A stretch of 64,000 nt of DNA from Mycolicibacterium boenickei (GCF_010731295.1 NZ_AP022579.1:3906001-3970000), one strand, 5' to 3'. Shown: positions 25,438-34,400, numbered from the stretch's first letter. Program-made: numbers and translations. The notes: generated by a model not told the origin, from the letters alone.

Positions 25438-26676
25438 TTAACACCAACTTCGTGCGCGGCCTGGCTGGCGGCGCGGCTGGCGGGCTAGTAGCGCGATGAG
25501 GCAGCCGGCGGCGAGTATGCCGACGGTGCCGGCAAAGCCGATGCCGGCGCTGCGTAGCCCCCACCGTTCGGCGACCAGGCCTTCGCCGATGACGGGTAGG
25601 GAGATCGCGATGTAGGCCACCACGAACAGTGCTGAGCTGACTTCGGCCCGCTGATCGGCCGGTGTGGCCTCGGTGATGGCAGCCAGGCCGCGGCTGAAGC
25701 TGATGCCTTGTCCCGCACCCGAAATGATGGCGGCGACGACGAGTCCGGCTAGTGAGCTGGTGACCAACGCCGCGGCCAAGGCGATCATGCCGATCACCAA
25801 CATTGCGCAACCCAAGGCCATCGCGCGCTGCGGCTGTATCCGGTTGGCCGCTATCTGGGCGATTGCGGAGGCGAGGAAGGTGCAGCTGGCGACCAGCCCT
25901 GCTCCGGCGTGGTTGTCGGTGCCGATCATGGTGGACAGGAATGACGGTGCCAGCGCGGTGAACAGCCCCATGCAGGCAAATCCCGCGAACATCCCGATCG
26001 CCGCGAGGGCGAACGTGCCGCGCACTTGGACGGGAAGTCGCAGCCGCTGGATCCCGAGTTGTCCGGTCTTTGTTGTTGTTTCGGGCACTGCGACGACGGC
26101 GAGGCCGGCCGCCACCGCTAACACGATGTGTATCACGAAGGCCAGGTGCAGCGGTGCGGGGCAGTATTGGACGAGAACCCCGGCCAGTAAGGGACCTGCG
26201 CCAAGGCCGCCGATGTTGGCGATGGTGGCGGTCGCGGCGGCCCGGTTGCGCCATTTCGGCGGTGCGGATTCGATGATCGCTGCGGTGGCTGTGCCGGTGA
26301 AGATGCCGGCGGACAATCCGGACAACACCCGCGCCACCACCAGTGCGGGCACGGTGTCGGCGATTAGGAACGTCGCGGCGCTGGCGATCGCGAGGGCGAC
26401 CCCGGCGAGCAAGACCGGTCGTCGACCGACTGCGTCGGACCAGCGTCCGAAAACCACCAGTGCCGCCAGCACTCCACCGGCGTAGGCGGCGTAGATCATC
26501 GTGGTGGTGAGGACGGTGAAACCCATGGTGGTGGCGTAGAGGGCATACATCGGGGTGGGCAGCGTGGTGCCGGCCATGATCACGGCGAACGCGTATGCCA
26601 GCAGCACGGTGGCCATGGCGCCACTGGGCCTCAGGTGTTGACCGTCCGAGGTGAGTGTCTCGGCGCTGGCGGTCAT
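25438..26676 (-). CDS. MFS transporter (drug/aromatic compound efflux or uptake type)
   Basis: A 412-aa membrane protein with about 12 hydrophobic segments. GRWSDAVGRRPVLLAG between TM2 and TM3 is the MFS signature. It overlaps the stop of the FAD monooxygenase gene by 4 nt and is the last gene of a four-gene minus-strand operon. The context points to import of the pathway substrate or export of a toxic intermediate. The C-terminus is short and Arg-rich. Confidence 0.88.
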   Translation of the reverse strand: MTASAETLTSDGQHLRPSGAMATVLLAYAFAVIMAGTTLPTPMYALYATTMGFTVLTTTMIYAAYAGGVLAALVVFGRWSDAVGRRPVLLAGVALAIASAATFLIADTVPALVVARVLSGLSAGIFTGTATAAIIESAPPKWRNRAAATATIANIGGLGAGPLLAGVLVQYCPAPLHLAFVIHIVLAVAAGLAVVAVPETTTKTGQLGIQRLRLPVQVRGTFALAAIGMFAGFACMGLFTALAPSFLSTMIGTDNHAGAGLVASCTFLASAIAQIAANRIQPQRAMALGCAMLVIGMIALAAALVTSSLAGLVVAAIISGAGQGISFSRGLAAITEATPADQRAEVSSALFVVAYIAISLPVIGEGLVAERWGLRSAGIGFAGTVGILAAGCLIALLARQPRRQPGRARSWC

Positions 26677-28244
26677 GACCGCTTCGACGGTGCTGATGGC
26701 ACAATGTGCGGCGTCATGGATTGCGCAGCGGCGCAGGTTGTTTCGGCGATGTTGTGGATAGCGATGTGGCCGATGTAGCCGTCGGGGCGCATGAGCACCA
26801 GCGTGTCTCGGGACAAGCCGTAGATCTTGGCGAATTGTCCGGTCGGGTCACTGAGCGCACGGTCAGGGCCGCCGCATCCTTCGGTGTCGATGATGACGCG
26901 CGTTAGTTGTGCGCCGTTGTCGGGCCAGTCGAGTTCAGCCAACGCGTCGGCGGCGTGTCGACCGTAGGCGACGGCGGTGAACTGGGGCCCGCGGTAGATG
27001 TCGAACAGCCGCACGCGGTCGCCGTCGGCGGTGACGAGGTCGGCGTTGGGCGCGCGGTCACCGACACGCAGTGTCGCGGTGCGGTCGGCGGCCAGGGGCG
27101 CCAGTGGCCCGCCGTGATAGGTCAAGGCGAGTTGTTTTTCGTCCTTGCCGCGCCGGATGCTCGACGGGTCGAACTTTCCGATCCCTTCATACTTCTTGGT
27201 CGATAGCCCGAGCACGCCTGCGGCGATGGGTTGGCGTTCCTGTTCATAGGTATCGAGCAGTCGATCGTCTGCTCCGGCCAGCACTTGGCCGAGTTTCCAG
27301 CCCAGGTTGTAGGCGTCGCCGATCCCGGTGTTGAGGCCCTGGGCTCCGGCGGGGGTGTGGACGTGGGCGGCGTCACCGGCCAGCAGGACACGGCCGCGCC
27401 GGTAGTTCTGGGCCAGACGGATGTTCGGGCGAAACACCGACTGCCACGCAACGTCATGCAATGCCAGCCGCTTGTTGCGGGTGTGCGCTTGGATGCGCGC
27501 GTTGATCTGCGCCAGGTCTTGCGGCGGTTGTTCGTCGGGTGAAAGTCGGATCATCCACTGGAACTTGTCGCTGTGCGGCAGCGGGCAGGCCCCCACAAAG
27601 CGTCCCTTGATGCCGGGCCACACGTGCCAGTACTTGCGCGACAGCCCACCCGAGACGGCTGCGTCGACGATGAGGATGCGGTCAGCCTCGTCGGTGGAGC
27701 CGCTGAACTCCACGCTGAGGGCCTTGCGGACCCGGCTGGCGCCGCCGTCGGCGCCGACAAGGTACCGCGCGGTGATGTCCTCGGCGCAGCCGGCGGTCGC
27801 GATGTGCGCCGTGACATGGGTGCCGTGGTCGGTGAAATCCACTAGCTCGGCGCCGAACTCGACACGGCGGCCCAAACTTTCGAACCGGGCATGCAGTGCG
27901 CGGTCGGTGCGGTGCTGCGGGATCAGCCAGGTATCGGGGTAGGGGACGTCGGGGCCGCGTTTCCCTTTGGCCATCATTGTGAAAGGGATGGTGACCGGGC
28001 CGAGATGGATTCCCATCGGCGGGTACAGGGCGCCCTGATTGACGATGTCGGGCAGGGCGCCCAAATCGTCGAGAACTTCTAGGGTGCGCGGCTGGATGCC
28101 TTTGGCGCGCGACCCGTCGAAGGCGTGCGGCGCCTTGTCGATGAGGCGTACCGCGACGCCGCGGCGGGCGAGGTCGATCGCAAGTGCGGTGCCGGCAGGC
28201 CCGGCGCCGATGATCAAGACGTCAGTGGTGCTCGTTGTTGTCAT
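26673..28244 (-). CDS. FAD-dependent aromatic monooxygenase
   Basis: A 523-aa class A flavin hydroxylase. It has GAGPAGTALAIDLARRG (13-29), YLVGADGGASRVRKAL and VLLAGDAAHVHTPAGAQGLN, and a thioredoxin-like C-terminal domain ending near TLVLMRPDGYIGH, as in polyketide and phenol hydroxylases. It is 3 nt from the preceding hydrolase and overlaps the MFS gene by 4 nt. It probably hydroxylates the aromatic substrate of module B. It is not a recent duplicate of the module A enzyme: the motifs differ in detail. Confidence 0.9.
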   Translation of the reverse strand: MTTTSTTDVLIIGAGPAGTALAIDLARRGVAVRLIDKAPHAFDGSRAKGIQPRTLEVLDDLGALPDIVNQGALYPPMGIHLGPVTIPFTMMAKGKRGPDVPYPDTWLIPQHRTDRALHARFESLGRRVEFGAELVDFTDHGTHVTAHIATAGCAEDITARYLVGADGGASRVRKALSVEFSGSTDEADRILIVDAAVSGGLSRKYWHVWPGIKGRFVGACPLPHSDKFQWMIRLSPDEQPPQDLAQINARIQAHTRNKRLALHDVAWQSVFRPNIRLAQNYRRGRVLLAGDAAHVHTPAGAQGLNTGIGDAYNLGWKLGQVLAGADDRLLDTYEQERQPIAAGVLGLSTKKYEGIGKFDPSSIRRGKDEKQLALTYHGGPLAPLAADRTATLRVGDRAPNADLVTADGDRVRLFDIYRGPQFTAVAYGRHAADALAELDWPDNGAQLTRVIIDTEGCGGPDRALSDPTGQFAKIYGLSRDTLVLMRPDGYIGHIAIHNIAETTCAAAQSMTPHIVPSAPSKRS

Positions 28245-28247
28245 GGG

Positions 28248-29138
28248 TCAAGCCGATCTGTGGAAGGTGTCGTAGAAGGTCGCCAGTTGGTCGGCGACGA
28301 CGAGGGGACGTTCGAACGGCGCCATGTGGCCGCAGTCGTCGATGACGTGGCATTGGCTGGGCTGCAGCAGTTCGCGGACCTGGCCCAGGCTGCTGATCGG
28401 GGTGACTTGATCGTCTGCTCCCCAGATCAATTGGATGGGCAGCGGCAGTGTGCCGGTGCGCCGGTAGAGTTCGGCGCGGTCGAACAACGGAAAGTGCTGC
28501 AGAGTTTCGAAGAAGGAATAGATCGAGCCCTCGTAGCGGTAGGCGTCGCCGACCATGGCCGCCAGTGCGGCAGCGCGATTCCGGTCCGCGACGTTATGCC
28601 CCAGATGCTGTTCGAGAAAGCGTCGCCCGAACCGCTTGGCGATGACGCCGGCCGCGAGATCGTTGCGCAACAGTTTCTGCGCAGCGGGTTGAGGGCCCAG
28701 CCCGGCAGGGCCCACCAGCGTCAGAGTGGCCGCGCTTCCGAGGTGTTGACCCACGTAGGCCATCGCGATCAGCGCACCCATCGACGTGCCCACTACGTGG
28801 CAGGTGGCGGGGAGGTCGAGGAGCTCGACGAGCTCGCGCAGTTGGCGGACAAACAGCGCCTCGTCGTAGCGGGCGACGACGCGGTCGGAATAGCCGCGCC
28901 CGTAGCCGCTATAGGCCAGGGTCCGCAGCCCCCGGGCATGTAGCTCGACAGCCAATTCGTCCCAGTAGAACAACGGGATGGTCAGCCCGCCGGTCAGCAC
29001 GACGACGTCGCCGCCGTCAGGCCCAGCGAGCTCGTAATGCGTTACACCATCCGACAACTGGATGTAGCTGCCCCGCAGACTCCGGCGCACCTCGGCGTCG
29101 AGCTTGCGGTCTTCCCCGGCAGCGACCAAGTACTTCAT
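28248..29138 (-). CDS. alpha/beta hydrolase
   Basis: A 296-aa alpha/beta hydrolase. The nucleophile is Ser119 in VVGTSMG, the acid is probably Asp in IWGADDQVTP and the His lies in CGHMAPFERP. Its start overlaps the stop of the next hydrolase gene by 4 nt (ATGA). In a ring-cleavage operon such enzymes usually hydrolyse C-C bonds of meta-cleavage products or ester bonds. Cytoplasmic. Confidence 0.85.
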   Translation of the reverse strand: MKYLVAAGEDRKLDAEVRRSLRGSYIQLSDGVTHYELAGPDGGDVVVLTGGLTIPLFYWDELAVELHARGLRTLAYSGYGRGYSDRVVARYDEALFVRQLRELVELLDLPATCHVVGTSMGALIAMAYVGQHLGSAATLTLVGPAGLGPQPAAQKLLRNDLAAGVIAKRFGRRFLEQHLGHNVADRNRAAALAAMVGDAYRYEGSIYSFFETLQHFPLFDRAELYRRTGTLPLPIQLIWGADDQVTPISSLGQVRELLQPSQCHVIDDCGHMAPFERPLVVADQLATFYDTFHRSA

Positions 29139-29977
29139 TGACGTTCCTCGGCTGGAAGGGACTGCAGAAACTCCGTGACCGCGTCAGCCACCCAGGCGGG
29201 ATCTTCCTCGGGCAGCAGATGCCCGCCGTCGGGATGGACTTTCTCGGTGCTGCCGGCGATGTCGCGGGTGAAGTGCTGGCCGTCCATGTCGGCGCTGCGC
29301 AACACCAGGGTCGGCACCTCGATGTCGGGAATATCGGCACTTCGGTCGGGTTGGTCGGTCGTCAGGAAATCCACGAACGCCGAGCGGTTGCCGGCCCGGT
29401 TCCACAACCGGTGCGCGCGATCCACCATCGCGGCATCGACAATGTCGGAGTTCGGCCCGACCGCCTGGCGCAGACTGCGCTCGACAGCGCGCCGGGGCAT
29501 GAACCGTCGCAACAGTTGCCCGACGACCGGGTTGCGCGCCAGCGCCATCGCGGCGGGCAGCTCCTTGTCCGGATAGCCAGTCGCGTTGATCAACACCAAA
29601 CCGGTCAGCTGCAGGTGCTCGGGGTGATCGAGGGCGAGGTTCCAGGCGATGTTGCCCCCCAACGAGTTGCCGGCCACCGCGCATCGCTCGACGCCGATGG
29701 TGTCCAAGAAGCGTGCGAGCGTCCCGGCGTAGGTGGCGACCCGGTAATCACGGTCGGGGCGCGGCCCCGTCACCCCGAACCCCGGCAGATCCAGCCGAAT
29801 CACGTCGAAGGAATCCCGCAGTCGCTGCGCGACCGCCTCCACGCCGTACAGCGAGGACGCGCTGCCGTGCAGCAGCACCACCGTCGGGCCCTTCCCTGAC
29901 CGTCGGTAATGAATCCGCATGCCGTCGACCGCGGCGAACCGCGAGTCCGAGTGAACATCGATATCGCGAACATTCAT
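29135..29977 (-). CDS. alpha/beta hydrolase (first gene of operon)
   Basis: A 280-aa hydrolase with LLHGSASS for the oxyanion hole, Ser105 in VAGNSLGG and His in PDGGHLLPEEDP. ATG 29977 is chosen because longer in-frame starts would run through the divergent TetR gene. It heads the operon hydrolase-hydrolase-monooxygenase-MFS. It resembles meta-cleavage product hydrolases but the substrate is not determined. Confidence 0.87.
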   Translation of the reverse strand: MNVRDIDVHSDSRFAAVDGMRIHYRRSGKGPTVVLLHGSASSLYGVEAVAQRLRDSFDVIRLDLPGFGVTGPRPDRDYRVATYAGTLARFLDTIGVERCAVAGNSLGGNIAWNLALDHPEHLQLTGLVLINATGYPDKELPAAMALARNPVVGQLLRRFMPRRAVERSLRQAVGPNSDIVDAAMVDRAHRLWNRAGNRSAFVDFLTTDQPDRSADIPDIEVPTLVLRSADMDGQHFTRDIAGSTEKVHPDGGHLLPEEDPAWVADAVTEFLQSLPAEERQ

Positions 29978-29980
29978 AAT

Positions 29981-29991
29981 GGATACAGTGT
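29981..29991. promoter_or_regulatory. shared 11-bp promoter motif, copy 1
   Basis: ACACTGTATCC on the minus strand (GGATACAGTGT on plus), followed by ATTA directly before ATG 29977. The same 11-mer, with GTTA following, occurs at 35100-35110 upstream of the amidohydrolase. It may be a -10/operator element recognised by the TetR protein encoded at 30036. Confidence 0.45.
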
Positions 29992-30022
29992 TGCCGAAAT
30001 TGCGCAGTGTGTCAAGAGTGGT

Positions 30023-30028
30023 CATACT
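30023..30028 (+). promoter_or_regulatory. -10 box CATACT, leaderless TetR promoter
   Basis: CATACT ends 7 nt before GTG 30036. No ribosome site precedes that codon. Supports GTG 30036 as a leaderless start rather than the longer frame from 29979. Confidence 0.5.
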
Positions 30029-30035
30029 GGGCCCC

Positions 30036-30755
30036 GTGAGCACGTCATCTTCGGCCACCGAGCTGGCAGGGCAGGGCCCGCGGCGATCCCGGGGCCGCCC
30101 ACCGGTGCCGCTGGACCGGATCATCGCGACTGCTATCGCCCTCCTGGACGAGGAGGGCGCCGACGCCCTGTCCATGCGTAACCTGGCCCAGCGCCTGGAC
30201 TCCGGTACCGCGACGTTGTACCGGCACTTCACCGGCCGGGCCCAGCTGGTCGCCCAGGTGATCGACAGCGTGTTGGCCGAGGCGCACGTCGACAACGGGG
30301 CACTTGACGCCATGACATGGCAGCAAGCCTGTGAAACTCTGGCGTACCGCCTGTTTGATGTATTCCGACGCCACCGCCACGTGGCGCCCTTGTTGGTCGA
30401 GAAGATTCCGATCGGGCCCAATGCGATGGCCCAGCGCGAGCAGACGATCGCGCTGCTGCTCAAATCGGGATTCTCGCCATCGCTGGCCGCGCAAGCGTGC
30501 GCCACGCTGGCGCGCTACGTCCTCGGGTTCGCCACGCAACTATCCCCGCCGGAGGCCAGCGCTACGGACGAGGGCGAGGTGTGGCAGACGCTCGACCCCC
30601 AGACATTCCCTGCTACCGCCAGCGTGGCCGATCATCTGCCCGTACCTCTTGAGCAAGAGTTCGCCTTCGGCCTGGAACTCCTCATCCACGGCCTGAACCA
30701 GCTCGCGCACCATGACGACAAACGCGCGCCCAGCCGGCTGGCTCGGCGTGATTAA
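30036..30755 (+). CDS. TetR/AcrR transcriptional regulator (module B, upstream operon)
   Basis: A 239-aa regulator. After a short Ser/Arg-rich N-terminus, the HTH covers about residues 27-72 (DRIIATAIALLDEEG ... SGTATLYRHFTGRAQL), in the TetR_C-containing subgroup. It is divergent from the hydrolase/monooxygenase/MFS operon with a 58-bp gap. Its stop overlaps the DoxX stop by 4 nt. It likely controls the divergent operon and perhaps the amidohydrolase at 35208 through the shared motif. Confidence 0.88.
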   Translation: MSTSSSATELAGQGPRRSRGRPPVPLDRIIATAIALLDEEGADALSMRNLAQRLDSGTATLYRHFTGRAQLVAQVIDSVLAEAHVDNGALDAMTWQQACETLAYRLFDVFRRHRHVAPLLVEKIPIGPNAMAQREQTIALLLKSGFSPSLAAQACATLARYVLGFATQLSPPEASATDEGEVWQTLDPQTFPATASVADHLPVPLEQEFAFGLELLIHGLNQLAHHDDKRAPSRLARRD

Positions 30756-31102
30756 TGCGCGACGCTAAGCACGACAACAGCGACCGCTGCGACCGCAGTC
30801 ATGATGGTCGGCGCCGTCGCGGTCAGCGGGTCGCGGGCCCGGCGGTGATAGATGGCGGCGCCCACCATGAGCAACACCACTGCCGCTCCGGTAACAGCGC
30901 CCATAGGGCGGATGAACATGCCTGCGGTCAGGCCGATGGCGGCAGCGATCTCGGCCACCCCGATCAGCCGGCTCAGCGATGTACTGATCGCAAGATGCGC
31001 GGCGTTCTTGCGTGCCGTGGCACCGTTGAGCAACTTGGGAATGCCGGTGACAACCATCAACAGTGCCAGCAGGATCGACAGTACGGTCGCAGCGATGTAC
31101 AC
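30752..31102 (-). CDS. DoxX family membrane protein
   Basis: A 116-aa protein with four hydrophobic segments, starting MYIAATVLSILLALLMVVTG with GIPKLLNG after TM1, the DoxX pattern. DoxX-like proteins are small quinone- or redox-linked membrane proteins whose role in catabolic operons is not settled. Last gene of the hydrolase-VOC-FAH-DoxX operon, 8 nt after the FAH gene. Confidence 0.85.
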   Translation of the reverse strand: MYIAATVLSILLALLMVVTGIPKLLNGATARKNAAHLAISTSLSRLIGVAEIAAAIGLTAGMFIRPMGAVTGAAVVLLMVGAAIYHRRARDPLTATAPTIMTAVAAVAVVVLSVAH

Positions 31103-31110
31103 GATGACTC

Positions 31111-31977
31111 CTAACCGATGGCGACGACGCAGGGGTTACGCAATTCGCCCAATCCCTCGACGGTTGAGCGCACCACAGTGCCGGGTGTGAGGTAGCGCGC
31201 CGGTGTGCGCGAGTACCCGACCCCGGCTGGGGTACCGGTAAAGATGAGGTCGCCCGGTAGTAGCTCACAGACCGTCGAGAGGTGACTGATGAGCGATTCG
31301 ACGCCGAAGATCATGTCGCTGGTGACGGCCTGTTGGACGATTTCATCATCGAGCGCAGTGGCGATCGCCAAATCGTGGACGTCTGGTAGCTCGTCGACAG
31401 TTGTGACCCAGGGTCCGATCGGGCTGAATCCTCGGTGACTCTTGGCCAGGCTGAATTGCGGTGGGGCGCCGGCCATTTGCGACCGCCGTTCAGAGATGTC
31501 CTGCCCGATGCAGTACCCTGCGACGTGCCGCAATGCGTCGGCGACGCCGATATTGCGCCCGCCACGGCCGATCACGACAACCAGCTCGACCTCCCAATCA
31601 CACGTTGCGGTGGGCAGCGGGATGAGCCCGCCCGGCCCGGTGATCGAGGACGCGAACTTGGTGAAGATCAGCGGTTCGTCGGGCACCGCCAAACCGGTTT
31701 CCGCCCCGTGCTCGGCGTAATTCAGCCCCACGGCGAAGATTTGGCGTGGCGCAATTACCGGTGGACCGAGCACGCTCAGGTCGGCGAGTAAGTCGGCGGC
31801 GGTCAGATGGACGTCCGGATCGGGCTGGCGCGCATCAAGCCAAGCGCTGATGGAGTCGATGGCGGCGACAGCTTGGTCGGGATGGCCGGGCAGAGATCCG
31901 CCGGACGCCTTCGCGATGTCGATGAGGCCGGCGTCGGTGACGATGACAGCGCGGCCGTCAAGATTGGCTAGTTTCAT
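31111..31977 (-). CDS. fumarylacetoacetate hydrolase family protein
   Basis: A 288-aa FAH-fold enzyme. It shows FAVGLNYAEH, the metal-binding CDWEVELVVVIG (Glu-x-Glu), GYCIGQDISER and GDLIFTGTPAGVG. The N-terminal ~70 residues form the usual small FAH N-domain. It lies 43 nt after the VOC dioxygenase, so it probably acts on the ring-cleavage product (hydrolase, tautomerase or decarboxylase). It is clearly divergent from the module A FAH protein. Confidence 0.88.
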   Translation of the reverse strand: MKLANLDGRAVIVTDAGLIDIAKASGGSLPGHPDQAVAAIDSISAWLDARQPDPDVHLTAADLLADLSVLGPPVIAPRQIFAVGLNYAEHGAETGLAVPDEPLIFTKFASSITGPGGLIPLPTATCDWEVELVVVIGRGGRNIGVADALRHVAGYCIGQDISERRSQMAGAPPQFSLAKSHRGFSPIGPWVTTVDELPDVHDLAIATALDDEIVQQAVTSDMIFGVESLISHLSTVCELLPGDLIFTGTPAGVGYSRTPARYLTPGTVVRSTVEGLGELRNPCVVAIG

Positions 31978-32020
31978 GAACGTCGCTTCGTGTGAGTTTC
32001 AATGTGGATGGCGATGACGG

Positions 32021-32710
32021 TCAGTCCAGCCGCACCGGCGGGTCGGGGTAGCTGACCATCGCTGACACCTGCTCGTCGGTCATGGTCAGAATCAGCTGGT
32101 AGACCTCGTCGGGGTAGGCCATGTGCGGCTTGGAGGGGTCGTAGGCCGGCTGCGCGACCGGGGTCTCGGAGCGGTCGAACGGTGCCGGGTGTTTGTAGGT
32201 TTCCAACTCCTCGGCGCTGATGCCGTTGGTGGTCACCGTTTCTGGATCAATCCAGGCCGCCGGGTCGATCGAATCACCGGTGGTCAACTCCAACACGATT
32301 CCTTCCGGACCGCCGAAATACATCGACCGGCAGAATCCGTGGTCGATGGGCCCGAGGACGGGGACACCGTGGCTGCGGATCCGGTCACGCAGAGCAAGCA
32401 GTTCGTCATCGGTATCGACCCACAGCGCGACGTGCTGCATGGCCCCCGGCGCGACAGGCGCGGTCGGGTCGGCGGCATGGGTGACCCCGTACTGCTTCGT
32501 ATCGGGATTGCCAGGGTGATAGACAAACGCGATGTAGGACTTGGGATTCAGTTCGACAAAGCCGTGCCAGACACCGTCGGCGCCGTGCATCGGATACAAA
32601 GCCTTGAGTGCACACCCCAATACGGTGCTGAAAAATTCGATCTGGCCTTTGATGTCGCGAGTCGCGATGGCGAGGTGATTGACTGCTGACGGATGGATGA
32701 CGGTCGACAT
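32021..32710 (-). CDS. VOC-family (extradiol) dioxygenase, single module
   Basis: A 229-aa protein with one VOC module. Iron or metal ligands are H12 (AVNHLAIA), H93 (MQHVALWV) and E141 (GIVLELTTG). A ~80-residue C-terminal extension lacks the second module seen in the module A enzyme. It could be a one-domain extradiol dioxygenase or another VOC metalloenzyme; FAH and hydrolase neighbours favour ring cleavage. ATG 32710 lies 8 nt after the hydrolase stop. Confidence 0.8.
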   Translation of the reverse strand: MSTVIHPSAVNHLAIATRDIKGQIEFFSTVLGCALKALYPMHGADGVWHGFVELNPKSYIAFVYHPGNPDTKQYGVTHAADPTAPVAPGAMQHVALWVDTDDELLALRDRIRSHGVPVLGPIDHGFCRSMYFGGPEGIVLELTTGDSIDPAAWIDPETVTTNGISAEELETYKHPAPFDRSETPVAQPAYDPSKPHMAYPDEVYQLILTMTDEQVSAMVSYPDPPVRLD

Positions 32711-32718
32711 AGCTGTGT

Positions 32719-33564
32719 TCACTCCTGTCCTTGCTGGTGGCTGCTCTTCAGTTGTCGGTGACACCACTCATGCACGACCTGCGAGTAATCGCTGGTGTGG
32801 AACAACATGAGTTGGTGCACAGCGTCGGGGTGGATGTGCAGATCCACCGGCCCGCCAGTGGCGCCGGCTACCGCCCTGGCCATATCCGGGGTGAAGATCG
32901 GGTCCTTCTCACCCACGGCGAACAGGATGGGTTTGGTGTTGTCAGCCAACGGCACGGCCGGGTCATACCGCAGGATGGATCCCCACGCGGCCAGGTCATA
33001 GCTCCAGGTGTTGAGCGGGTCGGCGTGTTTCTGCCGGCCCGCGCCGCGGAAGCCGTAGTCCTCGTCGAAATCGATGTACTGCTCGATGTCGAAGCGCAGT
33101 GCCGGACCGAATAACCCGATAATCTGCTCGAATGCTTCGGTACGGAAAGGGTTTTCGGACGGAATCAGAGGCGAGGACGGGATTGCGAGCCCCATCAGGA
33201 TGGCGCCGGCGTACTCGTCGGACGCAGCGTAGGCGCAATAGGCGGCCGCCGCGCCCAGTGACGAACCCTTGATGAATACGGGTAACCCGGTGTGGGCGAT
33301 GATGTGGTCGGTGACGGCCGTTGCGGCGTCGACCCATTCCCGCAGCGTGAACTGTCCAGCGCGGCGGTCGACGCATGACCGGCCATGGCCGGGGCCATCC
33401 ATGCACCACACCTCGGCACCCAGGCCCGCGTAGTGCGCGCCGAATTTGTCGTAGATCCCGCCGTGCCCACCAATGCCGTGTTGCACCAGCAGGACGTGGT
33501 CGGACGACGGGTCGGTGAACCGGTAGGCGAACGTGTCGCCGATCATGTGTTCTTCGCGTTGCAT
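32719..33564 (-). CDS. alpha/beta hydrolase
   Basis: A 281-aa alpha/beta hydrolase, with QHGIGGHGG at the oxyanion hole, Ser102 in IKGSSLGA, Asp in VGEKDPIF and a C-terminal His in PDAVHQLM. An ATG at residue 7 is an alternative start. First gene of the operon hydrolase-VOC-FAH-DoxX, divergent from the third TetR gene. Probably removes an ester or cleaves a C-C bond in the same pathway. Confidence 0.85.
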   Translation of the reverse strand: MQREEHMIGDTFAYRFTDPSSDHVLLVQHGIGGHGGIYDKFGAHYAGLGAEVWCMDGPGHGRSCVDRRAGQFTLREWVDAATAVTDHIIAHTGLPVFIKGSSLGAAAAYCAYAASDEYAGAILMGLAIPSSPLIPSENPFRTEAFEQIIGLFGPALRFDIEQYIDFDEDYGFRGAGRQKHADPLNTWSYDLAAWGSILRYDPAVPLADNTKPILFAVGEKDPIFTPDMARAVAGATGGPVDLHIHPDAVHQLMLFHTSDYSQVVHEWCHRQLKSSHQQGQE

Positions 33565-33621
33565 CAGCTATGTCCTTGCAAAAGTGGAGAATTCAGGGAT
33601 CGGGACAGGGCTTTACGATCA

Positions 33622-33637
33622 CCGCTTCGCGAAGCGG
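33622..33637. promoter_or_regulatory. 16-bp perfect palindrome
   Basis: CCGCTTCGCGAAGCGG, 58 nt upstream of the hydrolase start, inside its probable 5' leader or promoter. Could be an operator or a hairpin in the leader. Only one copy was noticed. Confidence 0.35.
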
Positions 33638-33665
33638 GACCATCGGGCACATCCCCGGCACTAAA

Positions 33666-33679
33666 TTGATGGTCATCAA
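33666..33679. promoter_or_regulatory. TetR operator copy 1 (TTGATGGTCATCAA)
   Basis: Perfect TTGATG/CATCAA half-sites around GT. A second copy with one change lies 46 bp away at 33712-33725. Placed in the divergent region between the hydrolase operon and TetR gene 33748. Confidence 0.65.
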
Positions 33680-33711
33680 CTAAGTGGCGTGAGACAGGTT
33701 AGCTCCAAAAG

Positions 33712-33725
33712 TTGATGGTCGTCAA
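33712..33725. promoter_or_regulatory. TetR operator copy 2 (TTGATGGTCGTCAA)
   Basis: Same 14-mer as at 33666 except for one base. It is 10 nt upstream of the -10 box TAGACT (33736-33741), so a bound repressor would cover the regulator's own promoter. Confidence 0.65.
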
Positions 33726-33735
33726 TATCGCGTTC

Positions 33736-33741
33736 TAGACT
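33736..33741 (+). promoter_or_regulatory. -10 box TAGACT, leaderless TetR promoter
   Basis: TAGACT ends 6 nt before ATG 33748 and no ribosome site is present, consistent with a leaderless transcript. Confidence 0.5.
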
Positions 33742-33747
33742 TCCGCT

Positions 33748-34395
33748 ATGAGCACTCCCAAGCGTCGCGGCCGACCGCCGGCCACCGAGTCACCGGCCGC
33801 GCTGACGGACATTCTGTCGACGGCCCTGAAGACGTTCGCCGAGAACGGCTATGAGGGCACCTCGGCCGCCGCGCTCAATCGTGAACTCGGCGTGAGCCAC
33901 AACCTCATTCATCAGCGGTTCGGGTCCAAAGAGGATCTCTGGTACGCGGCAGTGGATTGGGCGTTCGGTCAGATCGACGACGAGATCACCATCGACCCCG
34001 AGCTCGCAGACAGTGATCTGATGGAGGCCCTCCGGCGAGGCCTGATCCAGTTCCTCGAGGTCCATGCGCGCCATCCCGAGATACTGAGACTGGTCACGGT
34101 GGAAGGTGCCAATGCCAGCCCGCGGTTGACTTATCTGTTCGACGCGCACATCCGTCCGCTGTATGCGCGGCTGACCACCCCGTTGATGACGTTGGTCGAC
34201 CGGGGTGTGCTGACCGATGTCGATGTACGCAGCCTTCACTTCCTGGTAGCCCACGGCGGTACCTCGCCGTTCAGCTTGGCTCCGTTGGCGACCATGCTCG
34301 ATCCCGTCGACCCCTGCGACCCGACCGCAGTGCGTGGGCACGCGGAATTCGTCGCCGACCTCGTGGTGGCCGGTCTGCGCGCCCGCGGAGCCTGA
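33748..34395 (+). CDS. TetR/AcrR transcriptional regulator (module B, second operon)
   Basis: A 215-aa regulator beginning MSTPKRRGRPPATESPAALT. The HTH lies at about 17-65 (TALKTFAENGYEGTSAAALN ... VSHNLIHQRFGSKEDLW). It is divergent from the hydrolase-VOC-FAH-DoxX operon with two TTGATGGTCRTCAA sites between. The deacetylase gene begins 5 nt after its stop, so it is cotranscribed with that enzyme. Confidence 0.9.
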   Translation: MSTPKRRGRPPATESPAALTDILSTALKTFAENGYEGTSAAALNRELGVSHNLIHQRFGSKEDLWYAAVDWAFGQIDDEITIDPELADSDLMEALRRGLIQFLEVHARHPEILRLVTVEGANASPRLTYLFDAHIRPLYARLTTPLMTLVDRGVLTDVDVRSLHFLVAHGGTSPFSLAPLATMLDPVDPCDPTAVRGHAEFVADLVVAGLRARGA

Positions 34396-34400
34396 AAAGA

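Noticed and set aside
25235..26704. 489-codon minus-strand frame over the MFS gene
   Set aside because: The translation is an Arg/His-rich low-complexity product typical of a wrong frame; the MFS frame has real membrane segments and the MFS signature.
29135..30505. 456-aa version of the first module B hydrolase
   Set aside because: The extra N-terminus is antisense to the TetR gene and lacks hydrolase features; ATG 29977 gives a normal 280-aa enzyme.
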